Shown here in pieces: positions 53,376-62,110 of a stretch of DNA of 64,000 nucleotides. Both the position numbers and the translations under genes were made by a program. The notes under the pieces are model-generated. The model had not been told where the DNA came from and made no database searches. It saw nothing but the letters and a program-made list of their open reading frames with translations. The stretch's first letter is position 1. Every line of letters begins with the position of its first letter. The stretch comes from Shewanella decolorationis S12 (GTDB taxonomy: Bacteria; Pseudomonadota; Gammaproteobacteria; Enterobacterales; Shewanellaceae), in the NCBI RefSeq assembly GCF_000485795.1, contig NZ_AXZL01000076.1:937505-1001504 (forward strand), written 5' to 3'.

Positions 53376-53411
53376 AAAACCCCAGAGTGTTGCTCTGGGG
53401 TTTTGTTTTGG
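53376..53411 (+). terminator. Terminator of the ABC exporter gene
   Basis: AAAACCCCAGAG and CTCTGGGGTTTT form a 12-base stem with a five-base loop, followed by GTTTTGG. It lies between convergent genes and may serve fadD too. Confidence 0.85.
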
Positions 53412-53450
53412 ATTTAAGATTGCTCAAACGTCACTGATGTTTGCGTATGC

Positions 53451-55055
53451 TTAAGCGTGATTTTTGAGTTCTCTGCGCAGAATTTTACCCACGGTACTCT
53501 TAGGTAGTTGCGGCATAAATTCAATCAACTTGGGCAGCTTGTAGGCGGTGAGTTGCTCGCGGCAGAAGTTAAGAATGGCGGTTTTCATCTGCTCATGGTC
53601 TTGGCTGTCATCTTTTAGCACTACAAAGGCTTTGACCGCTTCTCCCGAGTGTTCATCCTTTACGCCAACCACGGCACATTCAATGATATTCGGATGGCTG
53701 GCGAGCACGTTTTCGACCTCATTCGGATAGACGTTAAAGCCGGAGACAATAATCATATCCTTTTTGCGATCAACGATTTGATGGAATCCTTCCTCGTTCA
53801 AAATCGCAATATCCCCGGTTTTAAAGAAACCATCGGCCGTCATCACATTGGCCGTTTCTTGGGGATTATTCCAATAACCTAGCATCACTTGTGGTCCGCG
53901 GGCGGCGAGTTCACCGGCTTCTCCTTGCGGGACTTCATTGCCGTTTTCGTCTAACAGTTTGACCTCTGTGCCGAGAACGGGCTTACCGATAGTGCCAATC
54001 TTTTGATATCCAGGAGCATTAAGTGAAATTACCGGTGAGGTTTCGGATAACCCATAACCTTCACTGATGGTATTGCCCGTGGTTTGCTGCCAGATATTGG
54101 CAGCGGCAGCGGTGAGTGCGGTACCACCCGAAATCGTGATTTTTAAATGACTGAAATCCAGCGCCTTAAATTCGGGCTGATGGCACAGGGCGATAAAGAG
54201 GGTGTTAAGCCCTGCAAAACCGGTAAAAGGATATTTTGCCAGTGTCTTGATTAAGCCACTAATATCACGGGGATTGGGGATTAATACCGAGCAACCACCA
54301 CATTCAAAATACAGTACTAAGTTCACCATAAAGGCATAGATATGATAAATCGGCAGTGGCGCGACAAAAATATCTTCCCCTTCGGTGATAACACTGCCAA
54401 TTCGGGATTTTACCTGCGCCGCATTGGCGAGCATATTACCGTGGGTCAGCATGGCGCCCTTGGAGAGGCCCGTTGTACCACCTGTATATTGCAGCGCCGC
54501 TAAATCATTTGCTGCGGGAACAAAACGGCTAAAAGGCAGCTCGGCCCCTTGTTTAAGCACTTGGCAGAATTCGACATTTTTAAGCCCTGTTTTGGGCTGA
54601 ACTTGTGGGTCGATAAGATCTAACGGGTGGGTCGAAATCACCAATTCAATCGGTGTGGTCGCAACCACTTTGGCGAGGGTTGGCAGCAGATCTGACAGCA
54701 CTACTAAGGCCTTAGCACCTGAGTCATTAAACTGATGAATAAGCTCTCTTTCGGTGTAGAGCGGGTTAGTGTTAACTAGGATAAGCCCCGCCCGCAGCGC
54801 ACCATAGGCGGCGATAACGAACTGGGTAATATTGGGTAATTGAATCGCGATCCGATCGCCTGGTTTTAGGTTAGTGTTATTCTGCAAATAGGCGGCAAAA
54901 TAGCGTGAATCGCGTTCTATATCATTGAAGCTGCTGGTTTTCCCCAAACAAGCATATGCCGTTTTATCACCAAAGCGTTGGCTAGTGCGTTCGATTAAGT
55001 CTATGAGTGATGAGTATCTGCCAAGTTCGAGTTGTGAGTCTTGATCGTATGCCAT
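53451..55055 (-). CDS. fadD: Long-chain fatty-acid-CoA ligase
   Basis: A 534-residue AMP-forming ligase. The AMP-binding motif is YTGGTTGLSKGAMLTHGN, the A5 region GYGLSETSPVISLN, then GFFKTGDIAILNEEG and the FACS signature DRKKDMIIVSGFNVYPNEVE, with catalytic Lys in PKSTVGKILRRELK near the C-terminus. It activates long-chain acids in the cytoplasm or at the inner membrane. It stands alone on the minus strand; the 361-base upstream gap holds a PsrA-like half-palindrome. Length is slightly shorter than E. coli FadD (561), as in other Shewanella FadD paralogues I recall. Confidence 0.92.
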   Translation of the reverse strand: MAYDQDSQLELGRYSSLIDLIERTSQRFGDKTAYACLGKTSSFNDIERDSRYFAAYLQNNTNLKPGDRIAIQLPNITQFVIAAYGALRAGLILVNTNPLYTERELIHQFNDSGAKALVVLSDLLPTLAKVVATTPIELVISTHPLDLIDPQVQPKTGLKNVEFCQVLKQGAELPFSRFVPAANDLAALQYTGGTTGLSKGAMLTHGNMLANAAQVKSRIGSVITEGEDIFVAPLPIYHIYAFMVNLVLYFECGGCSVLIPNPRDISGLIKTLAKYPFTGFAGLNTLFIALCHQPEFKALDFSHLKITISGGTALTAAAANIWQQTTGNTISEGYGLSETSPVISLNAPGYQKIGTIGKPVLGTEVKLLDENGNEVPQGEAGELAARGPQVMLGYWNNPQETANVMTADGFFKTGDIAILNEEGFHQIVDRKKDMIIVSGFNVYPNEVENVLASHPNIIECAVVGVKDEHSGEAVKAFVVLKDDSQDHEQMKTAILNFCREQLTAYKLPKLIEFMPQLPKSTVGKILRRELKNHA

Positions 55056-55099
55056 GCCTAACTACCTCAAATAGGTTTATCGTTGTTATTATTTTAAAA

Positions 55100-55115
55100 T
55101 CAAACGAGTGTTTAG
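55100..55115. promoter_or_regulatory. PsrA-like operator upstream of fadD
   Basis: TCAAAC-GAGT-GTTTAG resembles the G/CAAAC-N4-GTTTG/C operator of the TetR-type fatty acid repressor PsrA. It lies 45-60 bases ahead of the fadD start. The match is imperfect on the right arm (GTTTAG). Confidence 0.4.
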
Positions 55116-55344
55116 ATTAGAAGGATTCAACCTATAAGGTCAATGTTTATCGATAAATAATTCTAACCTGCCAGATGCTCTATCTTTATGTTAAAAATAG
55201 TGTTTTTACTCTATATGAGCGGAGTAGAGTTAAGTCGTTATTAACTTGGGTATATTAGGGTGTGTTGATGTTATAGGGCATTTTTATAGCGATTGGTAGA
55301 TGAATTGGGGAAGGAAAAGGACCCGTAATGTGGGACATTTTTAA

Positions 55345-55382
55345 AACCAATAAGACGCTCAATCGATGGCGCCTTATTGGTT
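55345..55382 (-). terminator. Terminator of ccoG
   Basis: On the minus strand AACCAATAAGGCGC pairs with GCGTCTTATTGGTT (one G-U pair), followed by TTAAAAAT. The G-U pair would be an A-C mismatch on the other strand, so it is read in the ccoG direction. The remaining gap 55116-55344 shows no other feature. Confidence 0.75.
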
Positions 55383-55416
55383 GTATAGGGTTAAATGAGA
55401 ACGTTTAAGCTATGAA

Positions 55417-56850
55417 TTAAGGGCTAAAGAAGCCGGTTTCTTGGCTAACGCTTTGTTCAGGTTTGCTGACATCCGTTACCGAGAATTCGATAATTTTGCG
55501 CCCCGTTGGGATTGCATCCTTATCAGCTAATACTGTCACGGGATAATCCGATTGCTCGCCCGGAGCTAGGGTAATGACCGGATCGGCAATTAAACTAAAG
55601 GGCACTTCGCTGTTGACCGCGAGTTGATATTGCTTAGTTTGCTGAGTCTTGTTACGGATCTTCAGCTGGTAAGTATTTTCAACTTTGTTATCGGCGGTTT
55701 CACGGTATAGGCTTTGCCTGTCGCGGATAACGTTAAGCTGAATTTCACTGCGACTAGAAAGATCTAAACCTATCACAACCAACATAATGACAACGGCGGC
55801 GCCGTAACCTAAAAAGCGCGGCGAGCGCCAGTTGGAATGGGCGATACCCTTTAATTCATTTTCGCTGACATAGCTAATTAGATTTTGTTTGTAGTCGAAT
55901 TTTTGCATGGTTTCATTACAGGCATCGACACAAGCGCCGCAGTTAATACACTCGTATTGGAGGCCTTGGCGAATATCAATCCCCGTCGGGCAGACTTCGA
56001 CACATATGTTACAGTCAACGCAATCACCGAGTTCAGTCGGTTGTTTGCGTTTACGTGGGCCGCGCGCTTCGCCGCGTGCGGCATCATAGGTGACGGTTTT
56101 GGTGTTGGCATCGAACATCACGGCCTGAAAACGCGCATAGGGGCAGCAGTGTAAGCACATTTGCTCGCGCATCCAGCCTGCATTTAAGTAAGTGCAAATC
56201 GCGAAAAACCATACCCAGCAGGTCGTCCAAAAGCCGGCGTTGCCGGTAAAAATATCTAAGTAGAGTTCGCGGGCGGGGATGAAATAACCGATAAATCCAC
56301 AGCCGGTAATTAAGGCGGCTAATCCCCACAGGCCGTGTTTAAGGCTTCTTTTGCCGAGTTTATTGGCTGACCATGGCGCCTTATCGAGCAATTTACGTTT
56401 GTTGCTGTTGCCCTCAATTCGGCTCTCGAGCCAGACAAACATAAAAGTCCACGCGGTTTGCGGGCAAAGATAGCCGCACCAGACGCGCCCCCAAAACACT
56501 GTGATGAAAAACAATCCAAAGGCGGCGGCAATAAACACCCAAGCGAGTAAGGTGAAATCCTGTGGCCAGAGCGTGAGGCCAAAAAAGAAGAACTGTTGCT
56601 GACTCACATCCAGCAATATCGCTTGCCGACCATCAAAGGAAATAAAGGGCAGGGCAAAAAATAGCAGCACTAATAGGCTATTCATCGTGGTTCTCAGGCG
56701 CTGAAAATAGCCTTTTTGTTCACGGAAATGAATTTGGCCACTGCTTTTTTGTGCGGACTTATCGTCCGCCTTGATATTTTTTACGGGGATAAATTGCTCG
56801 GCAGAGGAGCGCTTGGCGTTCTCACTCTGTAGGGGGTCACTCTTTGGCAT
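55417..56850 (-). CDS. ccoG: Cytochrome c oxidase accessory protein CcoG (RdxA/FixG)
   Basis: A 477-residue membrane ferredoxin. Four or five helices (TMNSLLVLLFFALPFISF; LLAWVFIAAAFGLFFITVFWG; LWGLAALITGCGFIGYFI and others) are followed by two 4Fe-4S clusters, CVDCNICVEVCPTG and CINCGACVDACNE, a further helix and a C-terminal FixG Ig-like domain (NTYQLKIRNKTQQTKQYQL). NH2-side CGYLCPQTAW is the family block. CcoG reduces copper for cbb3 oxidase assembly; the cco genes are not adjacent. It has a sigma-54 promoter and twin palindromes upstream, which is unusual for this family. Confidence 0.93.
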   Translation of the reverse strand: MPKSDPLQSENAKRSSAEQFIPVKNIKADDKSAQKSSGQIHFREQKGYFQRLRTTMNSLLVLLFFALPFISFDGRQAILLDVSQQQFFFFGLTLWPQDFTLLAWVFIAAAFGLFFITVFWGRVWCGYLCPQTAWTFMFVWLESRIEGNSNKRKLLDKAPWSANKLGKRSLKHGLWGLAALITGCGFIGYFIPARELYLDIFTGNAGFWTTCWVWFFAICTYLNAGWMREQMCLHCCPYARFQAVMFDANTKTVTYDAARGEARGPRKRKQPTELGDCVDCNICVEVCPTGIDIRQGLQYECINCGACVDACNETMQKFDYKQNLISYVSENELKGIAHSNWRSPRFLGYGAAVVIMLVVIGLDLSSRSEIQLNVIRDRQSLYRETADNKVENTYQLKIRNKTQQTKQYQLAVNSEVPFSLIADPVITLAPGEQSDYPVTVLADKDAIPTGRKIIEFSVTDVSKPEQSVSQETGFFSP

Positions 56851-56889
56851 AGGTAGTCCTAACGGCTTAAATAAGATTCGGCTCCCTAT

Positions 56890-56906
56890 AGCAAGCGTTA
56901 GGCCAA
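56890..56906 (-). promoter_or_regulatory. Sigma-54 promoter of ccoG
   Basis: Read on the minus strand: TTGGCCTAACGCTTGCT, with TGGC, seven bases, then TTGC, exact -24/-12 spacing. The predicted start is near 56880, thirty bases ahead of the ccoG ATG. The gene immediately upstream encodes a sigma-54 activator. Confidence 0.7.
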
Positions 56907-56969
56907 GAGTTTTTTGTTTTAACGTATTGATATTTAATAGTTAAATTAAATGCTGATTTAACGCGTGTC

Positions 56970-56999
56970 GCGATATATCGCTAATTAGCGATATATCGC
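56970..56999. promoter_or_regulatory. Twin GCGATATATCGC palindromes, candidate activator sites for ccoG
   Basis: Two identical 12-bp perfect palindromes (56970-56981 and 56988-56999) are separated by TAATTA and centred 18 bases apart. Their distance from the -12 element of the ccoG promoter is about 85 and 102 bases, right for enhancer binding. As the copies are also mutually inverted the whole can fold into a hairpin near the end of the regulator gene. Confidence 0.65.
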
Positions 57000-57009
57000 G
57001 TTTTTAAAG

Positions 57010-58476
57010 CTATTCTTCCGCAGGGGGTTGGCGTGTAATCCCGAGTTTCTTCATCCGCGATCTGAGTGTACTTGGCGGAACACCGAGCACATTGGCCGCA
57101 CCATTGGGGCCAGAAATACGCCAATTCAGCTGCTTTAATGTTTGCTCTATATGCTGTGCTTCCGCCTCGGCCAAGGTTTGTAATGGTGAAGCTGCGGTTT
57201 GAGTCTGCAGATGATGCGTAGGCATGGCATGGATTTGTAAAATATCCGTTTGGGATAAAATGGCCTCCCGTTCGAGGATATTCTGTAATTCGCGCACATT
57301 GCCAGGCCAGCTGTAGGCCATCAGTTTTTGAAGACCTTTTTGGCTTACGCCGCGCAGTTTCTTACCGAGTTTGCGGTTTAGGGAATGTAAAATGTGGCTG
57401 ACAAGCTCGGGCATATCTTCAAGCCTTGCCCTCAGCGGCGGCACTTGAATTGGGAAGACATTCAAGCGGTAATAGAGATCCATCCTGAATAAGCCCTGTT
57501 CAACGCGCTTGAGTAAATCATGGTGGCTGGCGGCGACTAAGCGAATATCGACCTTAATGGTTTCACTGCCGCCGAGTCGTTCAAAGGATTGCTCTTGGAT
57601 CACTCGCAGTAACTTAGATTGCGCCTCCAAACTTAATTCGGCCACCTCATCGAGAAACAGTGTGCCTTGATGGGCGAGCTCGAAGCGGCCCTTGCGTTGC
57701 TGAGTCGCACCCGTAAAGGCGCCTTTCTCATGGCCAAACAACTCACTCTCTAGCAGTGAGGCTGAAAACGCCGCGCAGTTAACGCTGATCATGGGTTTAT
57801 CTTTACGGCGACTCAGTTGATGTAAGTTGCGGGCAACCAGTTCTTTGCCTGTGCCATTCTCGCCACAAATCAATACGGTACTGTCGGTATTGGCCACCAT
57901 ATGCAGTTGCTGGATCATATGGCGGATCACCGCGCTACTGCCCGAAATATCCACATCGCCGGTCTTATCGGCTAACTCGGCTTGGAGATAGTGATTCTCG
58001 CTGGCAAGTTGTTCCGACAGTGCTTGAACCTGCGCCAAAGCTTGGCGTAGCGACTGCTCGGTTTGTTTCTGAATGCTTATGTCGCGAAATATCGCGACTA
58101 CACCGATAAGCTTGTTATCCCGATAGACGGGCGTAGAGCTGTAATGCACTGGAAAGCTGCTACCATCTTTGCGCCAGAACACATCGTGGGTAATTTCCCT
58201 TGCTATCCCATCTTTTAACGTATTGTAGATAGGGCAATCTTCCTGCGGATAATGACTACCATCCGCGTGGCTATGATGATGGCAATTATGGATATTTTTG
58301 CCGAGTAACTCTTCATTTTTCCAGCCCGTCATGCGCTCGGCGGCGGGATTGATAAAGACGGCATTACCATTTAAATCAAACCCATAAATGCCTTCACCCA
58401 CGGCATTGAGCAGTAATTGGTTCTCTGGCAGAAAATGTTTATCCAAGGGCATTGCGGTGGGCTCTATTGATGTCAT
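57010..58476 (-). CDS. PAS-domain sigma-54-dependent activator (Fis family)
   Basis: A 488-residue activator. An N-terminal PAS domain (LLNAVGEGIYGFDLNGNAVFINPAAERMTGW) includes a Cys/His-rich loop (Cys65, His66-68, His70, Cys81) found in a subclass of PAS sensors. A short coiled linker is followed by the AAA+ domain with Walker A GENGTGKE, full GAFTGA, LFLDEVAELSLEAQSKLLR and a Fis-type helix-turn-helix (GAANVLGVPPSTLRSRMKKLG). There is no receiver domain, so it senses through PAS rather than by phosphorylation. It lies directly upstream of ccoG on the same strand and is the obvious activator for the promoter at 56890. Confidence 0.9.
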   Translation of the reverse strand: MTSIEPTAMPLDKHFLPENQLLLNAVGEGIYGFDLNGNAVFINPAAERMTGWKNEELLGKNIHNCHHHSHADGSHYPQEDCPIYNTLKDGIAREITHDVFWRKDGSSFPVHYSSTPVYRDNKLIGVVAIFRDISIQKQTEQSLRQALAQVQALSEQLASENHYLQAELADKTGDVDISGSSAVIRHMIQQLHMVANTDSTVLICGENGTGKELVARNLHQLSRRKDKPMISVNCAAFSASLLESELFGHEKGAFTGATQQRKGRFELAHQGTLFLDEVAELSLEAQSKLLRVIQEQSFERLGGSETIKVDIRLVAASHHDLLKRVEQGLFRMDLYYRLNVFPIQVPPLRARLEDMPELVSHILHSLNRKLGKKLRGVSQKGLQKLMAYSWPGNVRELQNILEREAILSQTDILQIHAMPTHHLQTQTAASPLQTLAEAEAQHIEQTLKQLNWRISGPNGAANVLGVPPSTLRSRMKKLGITRQPPAEE

Positions 58477-58532
58477 TCCGTTGATTCCTTAATACGAATG
58501 AGTGCCCTAAGTATAACCCTTTGAGTCGTGTC

Positions 58533-58544
58533 GCGATATATCGT
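58533..58544. promoter_or_regulatory. Third GCGATATATCG palindrome, upstream of the activator gene
   Basis: GCGATATATCGT matches the twin boxes at 56970 at 11 of 12 positions. It is centred about 62 bases ahead of the activator start codon and suggests autoregulation. Confidence 0.55.
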
Positions 58545-58902
58545 GGGTTTCTCTGTGATGCTTGAATTGAATGGTTTAGAGGCTAGCTTAGAGGTCTGAC
58601 CATTAACCTGTTGATAATAAAAAGCTTATATTTTAATCGATCGAAAGTTGTATTTAATGCTGGCGTAAAGGATTAAATTGTTATAAAAATGTTTCATAAA
58701 TATCTTTGGCTAAGTTGACCTGAACTAAGCAGGCTTGCCCTTAATGCTGGGGATTCACGGCAACGCGGGGATGTTTATTGAAGTACGGTGTGAGTGATCG
58801 AGCGAGTTAAATAGCGTTTTGGGGTTAGACGGTTGTTAAGAGTACGGAGTAGTTTTCTGCCCACCTTTCCGGAAAATTGCTTTCTACTGATTTGAAGTGT
58901 GC
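58545..58902. other. Intergenic stretch with no recognised feature
   Basis: About 360 bases between the activator gene promoter and the thioredoxin terminator. No ORF with coding character, repeat or clear promoter was seen on either strand. A small RNA cannot be excluded. Confidence 0.4.
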
Positions 58903-58928
58903 AAAAAGGCTGCGATGCAGCCTTTTTT
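58903..58928 (-). terminator. Terminator of the thioredoxin-like gene
   Basis: AAAAAGGCTGC and GCAGCCTTTTTT form an eleven-base stem with a three-base loop; T runs flank both sides, so it can work in both directions. Confidence 0.82.
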
Positions 58929-58979
58929 ATTGCGCGACTGTTGAGCTTTACGGCTTCAGTTTTTGAGGTTTAAAACCGC

Positions 58980-59525
58980 TTACAGTGCTTTCGCCTGAGC
59001 TAAGCCATTAAGCACGGCCTCTATGGTGAGCGTTGAAGGCAATACTATGCCGTTAGGCGCCCTTGGACCATAGACCTTATTGTAAGGCGTGCCCGGTACG
59101 CCTTCATGCTTCATGTAACCCGCAATGGTGGAATCGGCTTCACTCCAATTTCCCTGCATTAAAATAACCTTGTCGGCCATCAGCGCATTCACCACTTGTT
59201 CCCTATGCGTGACTTCCGCCTTGTTGGTTTGGCAAATGCTGCACCAGTCAGAGGTGATATCCACAAACACTGTGTAGCCATCGGCGACCAGTGGCGCTAT
59301 TTTTTCAGGGGCCAGCGTATGCCACTGCAGCTTTTGATAGGCTTGATAATCTTCGCCTTTATGTACAAAACCGATAATTCCGCCTAGGCCGACGGCGAAA
59401 AATCCCAACACAAAAATTACCGCCAATGGAATGCATTTACCTTTGCTGCGTTGCCAGATTAACAGGCCTATCGCGCCCACAAGTAATGCGAGAATGACCA
59501 AACTGATAAGAGTGATAGTGCCCAT
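58980..59525 (-). CDS. Membrane-anchored thioredoxin-fold protein (DsbD gamma-like)
   Basis: A 181-residue protein with two N-terminal helices (TLISLVILALLVGAIGLLIW and IPLAVIFVLGFFAVGLGGIIGFV) and a periplasmic thioredoxin domain: TVFVDITSDWCSICQTNKAEV holds the CxxC pair (CSIC), with the cis-Pro region in GVPGTPYNKVYGP. It resembles the C-terminal domain of DsbD on its own anchor and may pass electrons in the periplasm. There is no DsbD beta domain, so its reductant is unknown. It is a lone gene ended by the hairpin at 58903. Confidence 0.82.
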   Translation of the reverse strand: MGTITLISLVILALLVGAIGLLIWQRSKGKCIPLAVIFVLGFFAVGLGGIIGFVHKGEDYQAYQKLQWHTLAPEKIAPLVADGYTVFVDITSDWCSICQTNKAEVTHREQVVNALMADKVILMQGNWSEADSTIAGYMKHEGVPGTPYNKVYGPRAPNGIVLPSTLTIEAVLNGLAQAKAL

Positions 59526-59728
59526 AGATGCCTACATGAGTTTCCAATAATCCAATCTATCTTAGCGGCTAACAGCTTAAATCTGCGTGAATTTATGCTT
59601 TAAAAGCCGATTAAACCTTTGACGCATTCGGTTGCAATTGTGCTTTTGCGCCGAGTGCACAGTCTTTGTAAGCTGGTGCACTAATAAAAAGATCACAAAA
59701 TAACCACTACAGAAGGGAAGAATAATTG

Positions 59729-61279
59729 ATGCGAGCGCTAACAGAGAAGCAAACGCCCACAAGGCTGAAATGGGCAAGTGTGTTGCTGCCCTTGTTATTC
59801 ACTGTGTCCATGGTCGGCCATGCCGAGCCAGCTAAAAAAAGCGATGCGAAAGTGGATAAGCTAGTGCCAGAGGTGGTGACCACTAAGCACAGAATGACGA
59901 TTCAAAATCAGAAGATCAGTTATCAAGCCATCAGTGGTGAGACCATTTTAGAGGATGATAAGGGGGAGCCTCAGGCCAGCATCTTCTCTATTACGTATTT
60001 ACGGGATGATGTGCAGGACAACAGTAAACGCCCGGTCACGTTTATTTTTAACGGTGGCCCAGGTTCTGCCTCGCTGTGGCTGCACATGGGGCTCTTTGGG
60101 CCAAAACGTGTGATTGTGCCAGGTGATGCTAAAGATGATGGTGCGGCGCCTTATCGGATAGAAGCCAACGATTACTCATTACTCGATGAATCTGACTTAG
60201 TGTTTATCGACCCTGTGGGCACGGGTTTTAGCCGCGCCCTCGGAGAGAAGAAAGGCGCCGATTTTTGGGGCGTGAAAGAAGATGTCCAATCGATTGCTGA
60301 GTTTATGCGCCGTTGGTTGATTGAACATAAGCGTTGGAATTCGCCCAAGTATCTGGCGGGTGAAAGCTATGGTACGACGCGAGCCGCAGCATTAGTGGAT
60401 GAGCTCCAAGGCGGCTGGACCGATATCTCGGTCAATGGCGTGATGCTGATTTCATCGATTCTCGACTTTAGCCACGCCCGCTATCAACCGGGTAATAACC
60501 AACCCTACATTGGTTTTTTACCGACCATGGCGGCTACCGCGTTTTATCACAATAAAGTCAGCGATGGCGACAAGGCATTAGGGCTAGAAGCGTTTGTCGA
60601 ACAGGCGCGTCAATTCGCAATCAAGGATTACGCCCTAGCACTATTACAGGGTAGCCGTTTATCGCAAAGCGATTATCAAAGCGTACGTCAACAGTTGGCG
60701 CGTTTTACTGGACTGAGTGAGTCTTACCTCGACAGAGTGAATTTGCGGGTGAGTGCGAGTCGCTATACCAAGGAATTGCTCAGGGATCAGGATTTAACGG
60801 TCGGGCGATTAGACAGCCGCTACACTGGCAAAGATTACGACAGTGGCGGTGACTCGACCGATAACGACCCTTCGGGATATGGCATCGATGGCGCTTATAC
60901 GGCGGCTATCCACCAATATCTGTATGAGGATTTAGGGGTTAAATTATCGCGTCCCTTCAACGTGCTCTCCACCGATGTTAACCGTGGCTGGAACTGGAAT
61001 ATCAGCGGTAAGCAAATGCATTATGTGAATGTGGCGCCCTATTTAGGGCAGGCGCAGCGCGAGAATAAAGACCTACGCATTTTTGTTGGTAACGGTTATT
61101 TCGATTTTGCGACGCCCTTCTTCGCGACTGAAAATACCTTTGCCGATAATGGCATAGATAATAGCCGCGTCACTATGCATTACTACAAGGCAGGCCACAT
61201 GATGTATGTGGAGCCCGCATCGCTTGCGCAACTGGTGCAGGATATCCGCGCTTTTTATCATCCTAACGCGGCGAAATGA
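59729..61279 (+). CDS. S10 family serine carboxypeptidase-like protein
   Basis: About 516 residues, exported by an N-terminal signal (LLPLLFTVSMVGHAEP). The peptidase S10 features are FIFNGGPGSASLWLHMG (oxyanion region), LVFIDPVGTGFSRAL, the nucleophile motif LAGESYGTTRAAAL, and a later catalytic Asp/His pair (NGYFDFATPFFATE and KAGHMMYVEPAS). It cleaves C-terminal residues of peptides in the periplasm or outside. ATG 59729 has AAGGGAAG upstream. A terminator at 61324 follows. Confidence 0.9.
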   Translation: MRALTEKQTPTRLKWASVLLPLLFTVSMVGHAEPAKKSDAKVDKLVPEVVTTKHRMTIQNQKISYQAISGETILEDDKGEPQASIFSITYLRDDVQDNSKRPVTFIFNGGPGSASLWLHMGLFGPKRVIVPGDAKDDGAAPYRIEANDYSLLDESDLVFIDPVGTGFSRALGEKKGADFWGVKEDVQSIAEFMRRWLIEHKRWNSPKYLAGESYGTTRAAALVDELQGGWTDISVNGVMLISSILDFSHARYQPGNNQPYIGFLPTMAATAFYHNKVSDGDKALGLEAFVEQARQFAIKDYALALLQGSRLSQSDYQSVRQQLARFTGLSESYLDRVNLRVSASRYTKELLRDQDLTVGRLDSRYTGKDYDSGGDSTDNDPSGYGIDGAYTAAIHQYLYEDLGVKLSRPFNVLSTDVNRGWNWNISGKQMHYVNVAPYLGQAQRENKDLRIFVGNGYFDFATPFFATENTFADNGIDNSRVTMHYYKAGHMMYVEPASLAQLVQDIRAFYHPNAAK

Positions 61280-61323
61280 GAGTGACCGTATTGTTTGGCC
61301 AGTGTTAAACTGCCACTCCTGTG

Positions 61324-61347
61324 AAGGCCCTACTGAGGGCCTTTTTA
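61324..61347 (+). terminator. Terminator of the S10 peptidase gene
   Basis: AAGGCCCT and AGGGCCTT form an eight-base stem with an ACTG loop and a TTT tail. It lies inside a longer open frame of the next gene, which argues that the real start of that gene is at 61366. Confidence 0.8.
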
Positions 61348-61365
61348 TGCTTTAAAGGGTTAAAA

Positions 61366-61980
61366 ATGAGCTTTAGTACTTGGTTAGGGCTATTGGCGAT
61401 TTGTTGCTTGGGCGCTATGTCTCCCGGGCCGAGTTTGGCCATGGTTGTGCGTCATACCTTGGGCGGTGGTCGTGGTAAGGGAATCGTTTGCGCTTGGGCA
61501 CACTCGATTGGTATTGGCATTTATGCGTTAGTGACGTTACTCGGCCTAGCCGTTGTATTGAAAAAAGCACCATTGATTTTTAATGGGATCGCGATTTTAG
61601 GCGCGCTCTATCTCGCATGGATGGGGATCCAAGCATTGCGCTCAAACGGTGGCATGCAGGCAAAACTTGCGGCGGGGGAGGCGACGGATACACTCACGGC
61701 GGCGCGCGATGGTATCGCAATTTCCCTCTTCAATCCTAAGATTATGCTGTTCTTTTTAGCGCTGTTTAGTCAGTTTGTTATGGTGGCTGATAGCTTGACG
61801 GGTCAAGCGCTTATCGTGTTAACGCCTTTGGTGGTTGATGGGCTTTGGTATACCTTGATTGCCTTACTGTTATCCCATTCGAGTGTATTGCCTAAGTTAC
61901 GGGAAAAAGCGGGACTTATTGATAAACTTTCTGGCGTGGTGCTGATCCTGCTCGCGATACGCGTGGTGTATACCCTCTAA
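61366..61980 (+). CDS. LysE/RhtB-family amino-acid exporter
   Basis: A 204-residue six-helix exporter of the LysE/RhtB type. The family signature is GAMSPGPSLAMVVRHTLGGGRGKGI near the N-terminus, followed by ALYLAWMGIQALRS and a cytoplasmic-to-membrane block GIAISLFNPKIMLFFLALFSQFV. It would export small amino acids such as homoserine or threonine; the substrate is inferred. ATG 61366 with AAAGGG is chosen over an upstream GTG because of the terminator at 61324. Confidence 0.87.
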   Translation: MSFSTWLGLLAICCLGAMSPGPSLAMVVRHTLGGGRGKGIVCAWAHSIGIGIYALVTLLGLAVVLKKAPLIFNGIAILGALYLAWMGIQALRSNGGMQAKLAAGEATDTLTAARDGIAISLFNPKIMLFFLALFSQFVMVADSLTGQALIVLTPLVVDGLWYTLIALLLSHSSVLPKLREKAGLIDKLSGVVLILLAIRVVYTL

Positions 61981-62030
61981 CGTATTGCAATACGCATAGA
62001 ACAATGCGAAGAGAAATACACAGAGATAAA

Positions 62031-62054
62031 AAACGCCATCTTAGTATGGCGTTT
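62031..62054 (-). terminator. Terminator between LysE and DUF3144 genes
   Basis: AAACGCCAT and ATGGCGTTT form a nine-base stem. On the minus strand it is followed by TTTATCTC, so it serves the DUF3144 gene; it may also stop LysE transcription. Confidence 0.7.
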
Positions 62055-62110
62055 CTTATGGAGTTTTGGCAGACGATGCTTGGCGTTTAGCGCTGGCCCT
62101 GTTTTAGGGG

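Noticed and set aside
59577..59777. Minus-strand ORF of 66 codons ahead of the S10 peptidase
   Set aside because: It overlaps the peptidase start and promoter and encodes no recognisable motif.
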